This document shows, in pieces, positions 26,415 to 34,822 of a DNA stretch of 64,000 nt. The notes beneath the pieces were generated by a model. The model was not told the DNA's origin and searched no databases. It saw only the letters and a list, made by a program, of their open reading frames with translations. The stretch is taken from NCBI GenBank assembly GCA_040389045.1, contig JAZKAT010000019.1, positions 1 through 64,000 on the forward strand. Reading direction: 5' to 3'. Source of the DNA: UBA5158 sp040389045 (GTDB lineage Bacteria > Pseudomonadota > Gammaproteobacteria > DSM-16500). Each line of letters opens with the position of its first letter. Within the stretch, counting starts at the first letter, position 1. The translations under genes and the position numbers were made by a program.

Positions 26415-27338
26415 TTAAGGGATGCTTAAGGCGCTTACATGAGAAACGACACATTCACCCAGCACAGCCAGATTATAGCCGCCTTCTAATACAGAAACCA
26501 TACGGCCTTGCGCATATTTTTTGGCTATCTCGGCTACTTTTTCCGTCACCCAGGCGTAATCTTCAGCCAGGAAATTTAACTCCGCCATTCTCTCCTGCGC
26601 GTGCCCATCAAAACCGGCAGAAAAAAATATCATCTCTGGTTTGAATTTATTCAATGCTGGCAGCCAGCGCGTAGTAACGAGTTCACGGAACATTTTACCT
26701 GAAGCACCGGCTGGTAACGGTATGCTAATCAAATTTTTACTTTCATGTTCAGTGCCACTGTAAGGATAAAAAGGGTGTTGGAACGATGAACATAACAAGA
26801 CCCTATCTTCATTGCGGAATATATCTTCGGTGCCATTACCATGGTGCACATCGAAATCCACAATCGCTACGCGCGGCAATTGGTATTTTGCCAATGCATA
26901 AGCCGCGCCAATCGCCACATTATTAAAAAAGCAAAAACCCATGGCATGGTTTCTTTCCGCATGATGCCCCGGCGGGCGCACATTACAAAATACCGCGGAA
27001 TGTTCTTTTGCCATGACTAAATCAACTGCCTGTATGACCGCGCCAGCCGCCCGACACGCCGCCGTCAAGCTGTGGGGGTTCATGATGGTCTCAGGGTCCA
27101 GCGCGCACAAACCATGCGTGGGCGCGGCAGCGAAAATTTGTTGAATATAACTTTCTGGATGAACCAATGCTAATTGTTGCGGGGTAGCCAGCGGCGCTTG
27201 ATAAAATTTGAGATCATGGATTAGGGGTGATGCTTCGAGTGCGGCGGTAATGGCCGCCACGCGTAGGGGTTGTTCCGGATGGTCTTGACCCATATCATGC
27301 AACAGACAATCCGGATGAGAAATAATCCCTACGCTCAC
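26415..27338 (-). CDS. Histone-deacetylase-family amidohydrolase
   Basis: 307 residues, GTG start overlapping the preceding gene stop by 4 bases. A complete arginase/deacetylase fold signature is present: RPPGHHAERN with the His pair H125/H126, IVDFDVHHGNGT with metal ligands D163 and H165, FFSAGFDGH with the third ligand D244, and the catalytic Tyr in EGGYNL. Members deacetylate acetyl-lysine, acetylpolyamines or similar zinc-bound amides; bacterial members include acetoin-utilisation and acetylpolyamine hydrolases. The substrate here cannot be read from sequence. There is no signal peptide, so it is cytoplasmic unless exported by a specialised system. Confidence 0.88.
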   Translation of the reverse strand: MSVGIISHPDCLLHDMGQDHPEQPLRVAAITAALEASPLIHDLKFYQAPLATPQQLALVHPESYIQQIFAAAPTHGLCALDPETIMNPHSLTAACRAAGAVIQAVDLVMAKEHSAVFCNVRPPGHHAERNHAMGFCFFNNVAIGAAYALAKYQLPRVAIVDFDVHHGNGTEDIFRNEDRVLLCSSFQHPFYPYSGTEHESKNLISIPLPAGASGKMFRELVTTRWLPALNKFKPEMIFFSAGFDGHAQERMAELNFLAEDYAWVTEKVAEIAKKYAQGRMVSVLEGGYNLAVLGECVVSHVSALSIP

Positions 27339-28405
27339 GATACATTTTGTCGCATTAATAATTTTTGCGTACTGCTACAGAAATTAACGTGGCAATAATT
27401 ACTTAATATAGTGATAGCGCGAACCGGTGGCACATAATAATAAGATGCTCTTAAGGCATTTCTCAAGAGACGGTTTGCCGTTACCGTAGGCATTTCATTT
27501 ATCGATTGAGAAATATCCAGCGCGCGGCGCAAGCCCCGTGCTAATTCAGTGGGTTTGCCTATGCCCCAATAATGCAGGAAAACATAAGTTACTTTATCAT
27601 TGATAGGACGTTGGTGAATTGCCACGATTGAAATGCCAGCTTTATGCAACGCCGTCAGTACTTTCTGCAAATTAGGTTGTTGCATTGCTAAATCACCATC
27701 AATCACCGCTGCTTCATTTGAACCGGCAAATGTCGCTTTAGCATTGGTGCGCAGGGTCACACCGAAATCGGTCATGGTATTTTTAGCCACCCGGTCTATT
27801 ACCACACGATACACGCCATCTTGAATGACTCCTCTAGCCCCAAGAATGTCCGCAATACTTTGTTGATCAAAAGTCGTATTGGTCGCGTCAATTTCCCCTA
27901 GCGGAAAATCCCCTTGACCATCACTGGTTAATTTCATCGCTTCAAACACTTTATTCATTTCCATCGCCAGTACCTGGGTGCTGCCCATTCCTTCGATATG
28001 CATGAACATGACTTTGGGAGATTCCCACATCAAGTGATTATGCAGTTCGGTGACATTTAAATGATTATCGATAACAGCCTGCATCACGGTATTAATCTGA
28101 TCTTCGGTTAACACCAGATTACCTTTTAGCAGGGTTTTGGCATCATCCAATTTTTTGAAAGTAACCCAGGAAGTCAAACCCATGGCCGGCGCTATCTTGA
28201 TGCCATTGATCGTAATATTCAAATCCGTGCGTGGCACGGTAATTTTATAAACTTGTTCCAGCGAGTTATATCTTCCTTCCGTGCCAACCAGTGTGCGGAT
28301 GAGAGTGCCATCTGTCGAAATCGTTCCCGCTTCATTCGGGGTCATTGCCAACAACGGGTTTGTTGCTAGCATAGAAAATAAAAAAGAGACGAGTAACTTT
28401 TTCAT
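27335..28405 (-). CDS. Secreted LpqO/LppY-family protein (DUF1259)
   Basis: 356 residues. Signal peptide of about 20 residues ending in LLA. Two related halves, as usual in this family: VTELHNHLMWESPKVMFMHIEG in the first and ISIVAIHQRP...VTYVFLHYWGIG in the second, the histidines suggesting metal binding. Family proteins are exported or lipoproteins of unknown function. It is cotranscribed with the deacetylase-family gene (GTGA overlap). A Cys-containing tail follows the second half. Confidence 0.8.
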   Translation of the reverse strand: MKKLLVSFLFSMLATNPLLAMTPNEAGTISTDGTLIRTLVGTEGRYNSLEQVYKITVPRTDLNITINGIKIAPAMGLTSWVTFKKLDDAKTLLKGNLVLTEDQINTVMQAVIDNHLNVTELHNHLMWESPKVMFMHIEGMGSTQVLAMEMNKVFEAMKLTSDGQGDFPLGEIDATNTTFDQQSIADILGARGVIQDGVYRVVIDRVAKNTMTDFGVTLRTNAKATFAGSNEAAVIDGDLAMQQPNLQKVLTALHKAGISIVAIHQRPINDKVTYVFLHYWGIGKPTELARGLRRALDISQSINEMPTVTANRLLRNALRASYYYVPPVRAITILSNYCHVNFCSSTQKLLMRQNVS

Positions 28406-28563
28406 GTTTCCTCCTGAACAAACAAAAACGCTAACTTTCTTATAGGCATACTAGTATTCTAGTCTGAATTTTTAGTTATTTGTAAAATATTAAACTGACT
28501 GAATAATTGTTAAATAAAGAAATTAAAAGTGTATTTTGTATTAGCAGAAGAAAGGGAGTGGGG

Positions 28564-28593
28564 AAAAAAAGTAGGACGATTTTCACCGTCCTA
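28564..28593 (-). terminator. Intrinsic terminator of small-RNA unit 1
   Basis: Read on the minus strand, the stem TAGGACG/CGTCCTA (28593-28572) is followed by seven T (28570-28564). Confidence 0.85.
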
Positions 28594-28703
28594 TAAATGC
28601 TCAACTCAGTAAGCAATCCATGCAAAAAAGTTCTATCCTTAGACACGCAAAACGAGGAGTGGTTACAGAAATCCTTCCTATCACCATGACTAATCCTTAG
28701 TCG
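28564..28703 (-). ncRNA. Candidate CsrA/RsmA-sequestering small RNA, unit 1
   Basis: About 140 nt. A TATTAT -10 at 28715-28710 places the start near 28703, and an intrinsic terminator ends it. On the minus strand it contains six GGA motifs, most presented in loops: GACTA-AGGAT-TAGTC (28702-28688), AGGAA-GGA-TTTCT (28679-28667), TCTA-AGGA-TAGA (28643-28632), GCA-TGGAT-TGC (28623-28613). Such repeated A(N)GGA loops are the hallmark of RsmY/RsmZ/CsrB RNAs that titrate CsrA/RsmA. It shares a 17-nt block (28664-28648, ending CTCCTCGTTTTG) and a 12-nt block TGAGTTGAGCAT (28608-28597) with unit 2. No ORF fits. A GacA/LetA-type box lies upstream at 28892-28909. The identity is inference from structure. 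Confidence 0.75.
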
Positions 28704-28891
28704 AGGAGCATAATACCGGAAAAATTTTGATAAAAAACAGGCTTAATCCGTTATTCCCTACGAAATAATTGGGATTAGAAAATATTGTGTTTTAGAAAAA
28801 TAAAAGTTCATTATAATCATACGTTTACTCTACTACTTTTAATCCTTTGCTATTAGTTTGAAAGTGATGAAAGTGTTATCTCCTACGCCCA

Positions 28892-28909
28892 TGTGAGAGA
28901 TAGCTTACA
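28892..28909. promoter_or_regulatory. GacA/UvrY/LetA-type upstream activating box
   Basis: TGTGAG-AGATAG-CTTACA differs at one position from the consensus TGTAAG-N6-CTTACA bound by GacA-family response regulators upstream of rsm/csr small RNAs. It lies about 190 bases upstream of small-RNA unit 1. It overlaps a short inverted repeat (TATCTC/GAGATA), which is a caveat. Confidence 0.6.
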
Positions 28910-28970
28910 AAACAAAGGTGGTGGTCACGGGCATGGATGGAATTACGCAAAAAAATAACAAATTTTAGGC

Positions 28971-28999
28971 AAAAAAAGGGGCGGGTTTTAAATCCGCCC
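28971..28999 (-). terminator. Intrinsic terminator of small-RNA unit 2
   Basis: Minus-strand stem GGGCGG/CCGCCC (28999-28979) around an ATTTAAAAC loop, followed by CC and a run of seven T ending at 28971. Confidence 0.85.
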
Positions 29000-29124
29000 T
29001 AAGATGCTCAACTCAGGTATAGCAATCCTTGCTAAATGATCCATCCCTGGGCATACAAAACGAGGAGTGGTTGCAAGAATCCATTCAGTAACCATGTGTC
29101 ATCCTTAACACCCGCTCAGTTTAG
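28971..29124 (-). ncRNA. Candidate CsrA/RsmA-sequestering small RNA, unit 2
   Basis: About 150 nt, homologous to unit 1 and 400 bases upstream of it on the same strand. A consensus TATAAT -10 (29137-29132) and an intrinsic terminator bound it. GGA loops: GTGTTA-AGGA-TGACAC (29111-29096), GAA-TGGA-TTC (29086-29077), GGGATGGATC (about 29048-29038), AGCA-AGGAT-TGCT (29033-29021). The stem sequences differ from unit 1 while the GGA loops are kept, a pattern of compensatory change. The shared 17-nt block is 29072-29056 and the 12-nt block 29015-29004. Only a half-match (CTCACA at 29262-29267) to the GacA box lies upstream. Confidence 0.75.
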
Positions 29125-29316
29125 CACTTCTATTATAGAAATCTTGACTAGGGGAAGGCTGCTATCGCTTCCCATGCAGATTATTTGCAGTTGAAGATAT
29201 TATTATTCAATTAGTTAATAAATTTAAAAGGATGGGGTTTCAGTACATCTATAGTGATTGTCTCACAAGAGGTTGAGCGTTGACTTGCAGTGGTGTGGGA
29301 GTGGCTTAGTAAAAAA

Positions 29317-29355
29317 CACCCCTCACCCTAGCCCTCTCCCACAAGGGGAGAGGGT
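29317..29355. repeat. Dispersed repeat with CTCTCCCACA(T/A)GGGAGAG hairpin, copy 3
   Basis: CACCCCTCACCC, TAGCC, then CTCTCCCACAAGGGGAGAG. It lies 15 bases beyond the minE stop (minE is on the minus strand), between minE and the small-RNA region. Confidence 0.75.
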
Positions 29356-29369
29356 AATAAGAAAAAAAA

Positions 29370-29648
29370 CTATCTCATTCCGGGCAATATTACATTCAGC
29401 TCTAGCACCGAACAGCCATCTTTACGGTCCAGCTCGACCCGTACATCGTCTTTATTGATGGAAACATACTTGGCGATTACATCTAATAAATCCTGCTGCA
29501 TGGCGGCGAAATAATCGGGTTTGTCGCGGTGGTTACGTTCGTGCGAAATAATAATTTGTAACCGTTCCTTGGCGAATTTAGCCGATTTGGGTGTTCTGCG
29601 GATCAGCCTGCCGACCCGGCTAATCGTATTAGTGAGTAATTGTTTCAT
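29370..29648 (-). CDS. minE: Cell-division topological specificity factor MinE
   Basis: 92 residues. The N-terminal anti-MinCD region (ERLQIIISHERN) and the C-terminal dimerisation domain (VSINKDDVRVEL, CSVLELNV) are visible. MinE drives the pole-to-pole oscillation of MinCD and frees midcell for the Z ring. It overlaps the minD stop by 4 bases. Confidence 0.95.
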   Translation of the reverse strand: MKQLLTNTISRVGRLIRRTPKSAKFAKERLQIIISHERNHRDKPDYFAAMQQDLLDVIAKYVSINKDDVRVELDRKDGCSVLELNVILPGMR

Positions 29649-30469
29649 GCGGTTTCGGTCTCCTTGAGGCTGAACAAGCGTTTAAACCAGTGCTTCTTTT
29701 CTTCCAGAAAACGAAATGGCACGGTTTCTCCTAAAAAGCGACTGACCGCATCGGTATAAGCCTGACCCGCATCACTGTCTACGTCCACAATCACTGGCAC
29801 GCCAGAATTTGAGGCGCGTAGTACCGCCTGGGACTCTGGTATCACCCCCAACAAGGGTATCGCTAAAATTTCATTGACGTCAGCCAGACTCAACATATCG
29901 CCATTCGCTACCCGCTTTGGGGAATAACGCGTTAATAACAAATGTTCATCAATTTGACCACGGCCTTCTTCAGCACGTTTGGTTTTGCTGGATAACAAAC
30001 CTAACATGCGATCAGAATCCCGCACCGAGGAAACTTCCGGATTAGTCACTACCACCGCCGCATCGGCAAAATACATAGCCAATTGCGCGCCGCGTTCTAT
30101 GCCGGCTGGTGAATCACAAACGATAAAATCAAAGGTTTGCGCCATTTCATCTAAAATCGTGCCAACACCTTCCAGCGTTAAAGCATCTTTATCGCGGGTT
30201 TGTGATGCCGGTAAAATGAATAAATCTTTGGTGTGTTTATCGCGAATTAACGCCTGGTTCAAGGTAGATTCACCCCGAATGACGTTAACAAAATCATAGA
30301 CTACGCGCCGTTCACAACCCATGATTAAATCCAGATTGCGTAAGCCGATATCAAAATCGATAACAGCGGTTTTAAAACCGCGGCTAGCCAGTCCAACCGC
30401 AAAAGAAGCACTGGTAGTTGTTTTACCAACGCCACCTTTGCCAGATGTTACTACAATAATTTTTACCAC
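29645..30469 (-). CDS. minD: Septum-site determining ATPase MinD
   Basis: 274 residues, GTG start with GGGAGA 7 bases upstream. Deviant Walker A VTSGKGGVGKTTT, switch region and VCDSPAG. The C-terminal amphipathic membrane-targeting helix is HWFKRLFSLKE. It recruits MinC and MinE to the membrane in its ATP form. Middle gene of minCDE. Confidence 0.97.
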   Translation of the reverse strand: MVKIIVVTSGKGGVGKTTTSASFAVGLASRGFKTAVIDFDIGLRNLDLIMGCERRVVYDFVNVIRGESTLNQALIRDKHTKDLFILPASQTRDKDALTLEGVGTILDEMAQTFDFIVCDSPAGIERGAQLAMYFADAAVVVTNPEVSSVRDSDRMLGLLSSKTKRAEEGRGQIDEHLLLTRYSPKRVANGDMLSLADVNEILAIPLLGVIPESQAVLRASNSGVPVIVDVDSDAGQAYTDAVSRFLGETVPFRFLEEKKHWFKRLFSLKETETA

Positions 30470-30503
30470 GTGAATCTCTCCCTTTTATAATTTACCTATT
30501 CTC

Positions 30504-31259
30504 CTACACTGCGACAATTTTTATCTGTTCGTTTTCGAGATAAACCTGGACAGTGGCTTCGTCCGCAAAGAAATTTTGCATCTCCTCTTTTACCAGATAA
30601 TAGCCCGCTATTGCTACTAATTCCGCCTCTAAACTACGACAAAAAATACGTGCCTGGGTATCGCCTTGCACCCCCGCCAGAGCGCGGCCGCGTAGCTGCC
30701 CGTAAACATGTATATTGCCATCCGCTAAGATTTCCGCGCCCGAACTGACTGAAGCGAGAATTATCAAATCAGCGTCTTTAGCATAAACCGACATGCCGGA
30801 CCGAATGGCGGAGGTAACAATTTTCGCCGAGGAAAACGTGCTGGACGTTATCATGGTATCTTTGATGGGTTGAGGAATTTCATTGGTGGTAGTTTCAGGT
30901 TCAGATTTGGGTTCGGCTTTTGGCGCTTTGCCAAAACCCACCGTAATCCGCGGGATACCAGCCGTCACCGCATCTAATAATTGTTCTTCATTACCACCGC
31001 GTACCCCTACCGGCACCAGATTGTTGGTCAGCAGGATTTGTTTAATGCGTTTAAAGTCTAAGGTGCCTAAGCCTGCCACTTGTTCTAAATCAATCACCAC
31101 CGGCGAGCCGAGAAAAAAGTTTGGGGCTTTTTGTACTGCCGCGGGAATTTGTGCGGCAAGTTGATCTAAATCATAATGGTTCAATTGCAAAATGGTGCAG
31201 GCTGAAAAACTTGTTTTAAGCTGGAAACAAGTTGGGTTTTCCATTACCGCTTCAGACAT
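30504..31259 (-). CDS. minC: Septum-site determining protein MinC
   Basis: 251 residues from ATG at 31259, 4 bases after the yajQ stop; an upstream TTG would overlap yajQ. The N-terminal domain (residues to about 110) inhibits FtsZ. After a linker, the C-terminal right-handed beta-helix domain (SSGAEILADGNIHVYGQLRGRALAG) dimerises and binds MinD. It blocks Z-ring formation away from midcell. Confidence 0.94.
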   Translation of the reverse strand: MSEAVMENPTCFQLKTSFSACTILQLNHYDLDQLAAQIPAAVQKAPNFFLGSPVVIDLEQVAGLGTLDFKRIKQILLTNNLVPVGVRGGNEEQLLDAVTAGIPRITVGFGKAPKAEPKSEPETTTNEIPQPIKDTMITSSTFSSAKIVTSAIRSGMSVYAKDADLIILASVSSGAEILADGNIHVYGQLRGRALAGVQGDTQARIFCRSLEAELVAIAGYYLVKEEMQNFFADEATVQVYLENEQIKIVAV

Positions 31260-31263
31260 AGTA

Positions 31264-31746
31264 TTAATCCCGAAAGTTTTCAAATTGTAGAGGTAGGTTT
31301 AATTTTGCTTCACGCAACGTGGCGATTGCCGCCTGTAAGTCATCGCGTTTTTTGCCAGTAACGCGCACTTGTTCACCTTGAATAGCCGCCTGGACTTTAA
31401 GATTAGCTTCTTTTAACAATTTAACAATTTTTTTTGCCACGTCTGATTCAATACCTTGTTTCACCGTAATTTGCTGGCGGGCTTCACTTAGGTTGACGGC
31501 AGGGTCTTTGTAGTCCAGGGAGCGAATATCAATCGCGCGTTTGGCTAACTTATTGCGCAATATTTCATCCACCTGCTTTAATTGGAAGTCGGTAGGCGCA
31601 ATAATGGTAATATCATTTTTTGCTTGTTCAACGCGCGCATCGGTACCCTTGAAATCGAATCGCGTATTCAGTTCGCGGTTCGCTTGATCAATGGCATTGG
31701 TTATTTCATGTGTATCAATTTTAGAAACCACATCAAAGGACGGCAT
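31264..31746 (-). CDS. yajQ: YajQ-family nucleotide-binding protein
   Basis: 160 residues from ATG at 31746 (MPSFDVVSKIDTHE), the start used by homologues, with GGAG 5 bases upstream; an extension to 31776 would run through the promoter. Two ferredoxin-like subdomains. Homologues bind cyclic di-GMP in Xanthomonas and Pseudomonas. Lone neighbour upstream of minC with a 4-base gap, so it heads a yajQ-minCDE operon. Its promoter and first codons are duplicated at 34823-34899. Confidence 0.93.
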   Translation of the reverse strand: MPSFDVVSKIDTHEITNAIDQANRELNTRFDFKGTDARVEQAKNDITIIAPTDFQLKQVDEILRNKLAKRAIDIRSLDYKDPAVNLSEARQQITVKQGIESDVAKKIVKLLKEANLKVQAAIQGEQVRVTGKKRDDLQAAIATLREAKLNLPLQFENFRD

Positions 31747-31806
31747 TGCAACTCCGAAATTTTTAACCAACGGCAATTGTAGCGTTGTATTAGCGTGGCC
31801 GCAACG
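31730..31806. repeat. 77-bp direct repeat, left copy (yajQ start and promoter)
   Basis: Identical at 76 of 77 positions to 34823-34899 (the difference is T at 31747 versus C). It covers the first codons of yajQ, its ribosome site and the whole promoter. The spacing of the copies is 3093 bases. Confidence 0.97.
31776..31804 (-). promoter_or_regulatory. Promoter of the yajQ-minCDE operon
   Basis: On the minus strand, -35 TTGCGG (31804-31799), 17-base spacer, -10 TACAAT (31781-31776). The predicted start near 31768 gives a leader of about 22 bases to the yajQ ATG. The same promoter is present in the repeat copy at 34823-34899, where it drives only a short 18-codon remnant. Confidence 0.65.
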
Positions 31807-31928
31807 ACAGTAAATCCCTTATTTTACCTAAGGGCTGTCGGATGAGGTGTAGATTTTTTTGATCTTTTAAGCCCTTACATTCTTTTTTTAGGCCGATATT
31901 AAAGACAAATAATAATTTTCTCGACCCG

Positions 31929-32060
31929 TTAAATTATTAGACTCATAAAAGATTTAAAAATATTTGAGGGGAATATTTGAGAAGCTGCCTGAAGAAAGAA
32001 TTCGTCATCATCAATCCAAGCAGTAGTAGTTGGATAATAAAAAACTGGTAATTGAAACAT
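31929..32060 (-). pseudogene. N-terminal fragment of a response-regulator-like protein
   Basis: 43 codons from an ATG with AAAGGA 8 bases upstream. The translation has TTTAWIDDDEFFLQAAS, matching the first strand and acidic triad of a receiver domain, then quickly reaches a stop. It is too short to be functional, so likely the surviving 5' end of a longer gene. Confidence 0.4.
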
Positions 32061-32453
32061 GTTTACATTCCTTTGGAAAATTGTTCATATTTTATTGGTG
32101 AGATGAACTGATTTCAATCTAAATATGCGAGAATAACTTTTTTTGATCAATTGATTGGACTGGCTTGAAGAGAGGGGCATGAAATTAATAGGCAATGAAA
32201 AAAAATATATCTAGCATCATTTGTACATGATTTTCATTTCTTTGTCAATTTTGTTTTATGTTACGGCAGCATTGATACAATCACATGCTTTTCACTAAAA
32301 AATACTTTATTTAGACTAAGTTCTAACTTATTTCGTTGACTATGTTTAAAAAGTATTTTATAAAACTAAAATTAAAATTTAAAGCTCACACTACTTCCTG
32401 GATCAATAACCTGTTCGATCCAATTTTAACCAGCTATCTCTTAGTATTCTTAT

Positions 32454-33752
32454 ATGGCTAAACAAAATAACACTAGTAGAAAAAAAGTTCTTATTATTGG
32501 GGCTGGCATTGCAGGGCTCGCTGCGTGCAAACAACTTTTAGAATATGGTTTTGATGCTAAGATTCTTGAAGCGCAGGATCGAGTTGGTGGGCGTATTCTT
32601 ACGGATACGCGGTTTGGAATTTCTTTAGGATTAGGGGCTTCTTTCATTCATGGTGATAAAGACAATCCTATTACCACGTTAGCGGAAAAATATGGCGCAA
32701 AAAGGGTTGCTGTTAACCCAGATAAATTTATTTTTCTAGATCACAATGGAAAATTCATTCCTCAATCTATCATTAATGAATTTAACATAAAGTTCTCTAC
32801 TCTTTTGGAACAGGCGAAAGAATTTGCCTTATCCTCATCTACTGATGTCGCCTTATCTGTGTCTATGCTACCTTTTATCGATAAAATTCCATTTTCTTCA
32901 ATTGAAAAAGAATTACTAAAAACACGCTTGCTTGCACTCGAAGGTTATTTAGGAGCTAGTTGTTCTTCACTTTCTGGTCGCTATTGGGATGAAGAGCAAA
33001 CATGGCCTGGCGACAATTGTTTATTAATTAACAGTTATCAACCAATAATCAATGGTCTCGAAAAAGACTGTCCTGTTCAATTGAAATCAAATGTAAAAAA
33101 AATAAACATAGTAAATGAAAACATCGAAGTCACTACTGAGCATGAGATTTTTAACTCGGATGCTGTCATTATTACTGTGCCACTTGGCGTACTTAAACGA
33201 AATCAAATAAGCATCAACCCCTCCTTACCACGCCAAAAAATTGAAGCCGTCCAGCGGTTAGGTATGGGTTTATTTAATATTACGGCTATTAAGTTTGCAA
33301 CTTCGTTTTGGCCTAAAGACTCACATGCTATCTTCTTACCTAAATATGATGATTTAGATATTCCAGTTTTCCTTAATCTGTATCAATTTACAAAAGAGCC
33401 ACTTTTAATTGGCCACAGTGGGGGAAATAGCGCATTTGAATTAGAAAAATTTTCTAATACTGAATTACAAGAAAGAATAATGGCAGGTTTTAAACGAATT
33501 TTTGGTGATAATATTCCAACACCAGAAAATTTTATAACTACACGTTGGTCTCAAAATGAATTTAGTCATGGTTCATATTCTTATTTACCCCCTAAAGCTC
33601 ATATGGGGGATTATGGGATATTGGCAGAGCCATTTATGAATAAAATCTTCTTTGCTGGAGAAGCAACTCATTCACAATTCCCCGCAACCACTCATGGCGC
33701 ATACTTATCGGGGATACGTGAAGCTGAAAGGATAAAAGATTTATTGCTTTGA
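32454..33752 (+). CDS. Flavin-dependent amine oxidase
   Basis: 432 residues. N-terminal FAD-binding Rossmann motif IIGAGIAGLAAC (Gly16, 18, 21), the acidic LEAQ and RVGGR at 43-47. The C-terminal FAD motif FFAGEATHSQFPATTHGAYLSG is present. The family includes polyamine, monoamine and tryptophan oxidases and histone demethylase relatives; substrate unknown. No signal peptide and no clear Shine-Dalgarno before the ATG. It lies inside the direct-repeat-flanked insertion and looks intact. Confidence 0.85.
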   Translation: MAKQNNTSRKKVLIIGAGIAGLAACKQLLEYGFDAKILEAQDRVGGRILTDTRFGISLGLGASFIHGDKDNPITTLAEKYGAKRVAVNPDKFIFLDHNGKFIPQSIINEFNIKFSTLLEQAKEFALSSSTDVALSVSMLPFIDKIPFSSIEKELLKTRLLALEGYLGASCSSLSGRYWDEEQTWPGDNCLLINSYQPIINGLEKDCPVQLKSNVKKINIVNENIEVTTEHEIFNSDAVIITVPLGVLKRNQISINPSLPRQKIEAVQRLGMGLFNITAIKFATSFWPKDSHAIFLPKYDDLDIPVFLNLYQFTKEPLLIGHSGGNSAFELEKFSNTELQERIMAGFKRIFGDNIPTPENFITTRWSQNEFSHGSYSYLPPKAHMGDYGILAEPFMNKIFFAGEATHSQFPATTHGAYLSGIREAERIKDLLL

Positions 33753-33780
33753 GCATTATTAAAGGATTAATTAAAAGTGT

Positions 33781-34137
33781 ATGAAGAAAACTAGAAACAT
33801 ATTCATTCTTACAAGTTTCTCAATCGGTCTAGCCTTATTGTTTCTCTTTCCTCTTTGGAAAGATTATGTCATTTCAACTCTCGAGATAACTACAGAAATT
33901 TGGCTCTTATTAGAATTAACATTATTTTATTTTCGCTCGAAAAAAAATCATTTAAATACAGCTCTGATTTGTTTTTCAATATTCTTTCTACTAATAGCAG
34001 ATGTTATGAATGGCTTACAAATCTTAAAAATCACAGACAGCCATGATTTAATAGCAGATTATTCATATGTGCTTTTTGCACTATTTTTACTTATTTTTTT
34101 AATATTTAAACTGAATGTTTTTAATAAAAGCTACTAA
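33781..34137 (+). pseudogene. Membrane-sensor fragment, probable 5' part of a broken sensor kinase
   Basis: 118 residues forming about four membrane helices and nothing else. It overlaps, in another frame, the next ORF, which begins abruptly inside a histidine-kinase ATPase domain. Together they look like the two ends of one hybrid sensor kinase whose middle (dimerisation and phospho-acceptor histidine domain) has been deleted. It could instead be a small membrane protein in its own right. Confidence 0.45.
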
Positions 34138-34816
34138 TAATGCCGTCGAAGCAGATGGCAATGATATACAAATTTCTCTTAATCAGTCCGTTAATAACGC
34201 TATTATAACCATAACTGATAATGGTTGTGGCATCCCTTCTTATTTGTTAGATAAACTAGGACAAAAGGGTTTTACTTTTGGTAAACAGCAGGGTTCGGGC
34301 TTAGGGTTATACCATGCAATAACGACGATTCAATCTTGGAAAGGAAGCTTTAAAGTTGACTCTTCAATAGGAAATGGTACCACCATTACTATTCACTTAC
34401 CTCTATCAATTCCTCCATCTTGGCTAGTTAAAATTTTAAAAATATTTATTAATTCTCAAATCATCATAGTTGACGATGATATTAATGCTCATCAGATTTG
34501 GAGTTATCGCTTTAAAAAGTTAAATACCGAACATTTTAATTTATCTTTTTTTCATTTTCCAACACTGGAAAAATTAAAAGAATTTACAACAAATGAACCA
34601 CTTAGGCCGAGAGTTTTTTTAATTGATTATGAATTCTCTGGAGTGGAAAAAAACGGCTTAGAAACAATTGAACGACTGAAAATACAATCGGAATCAATCT
34701 TAGTTACAAACCATAATGAAGAATCATTATATTTTAGATGCCAAAAGCTCGGGATTAAAATAATTCCCAAAGAGTTAGTTCCTTATGTTCCAATTGTATT
34801 CGAAGCAGCAAGATAG
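34115..34816 (+). pseudogene. Truncated hybrid histidine kinase: ATPase and receiver domains only
   Basis: 233 residues. It begins at the N box (NNAVEADGN), then G1 DNGCGIP, F/G2 GKQQGSGLGLYHAI, completing a HATPase domain by about residue 97. A receiver domain follows from 115: acidic IIIVDDD (D120-D122), phospho-acceptor D171 in LIDYEF, K219. The H-box domain that should precede is missing, so autophosphorylation cannot occur in cis. The stop lies 6 bases before the right direct repeat. Confidence 0.6.
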
Positions 34817-34822
34817 AACTCT

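Larger units (their letters stand above)
31807..34822. mobile_element. Three-kilobase AT-rich insertion between direct repeats
   Basis: The segment is bounded exactly by the two 77-bp direct repeats and separates yajQ from its copied promoter. It is visibly more AT-rich than the neighbouring housekeeping genes. It contains a response-regulator-like fragment (minus), an amine oxidase (plus), a short membrane protein and a kinase/receiver fragment (plus). No integrase or transposase is seen. It could be a decayed element, or DNA acquired by recombination that duplicated the target. 32061-32453 holds no gene I can support. Confidence 0.6.

Noticed and set aside
28648..28704. Plus-strand GAGGAG as a ribosome binding site for a small gene
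   Set aside because: The following ATG opens only four codons, while terminators and -10 boxes fit the minus strand.
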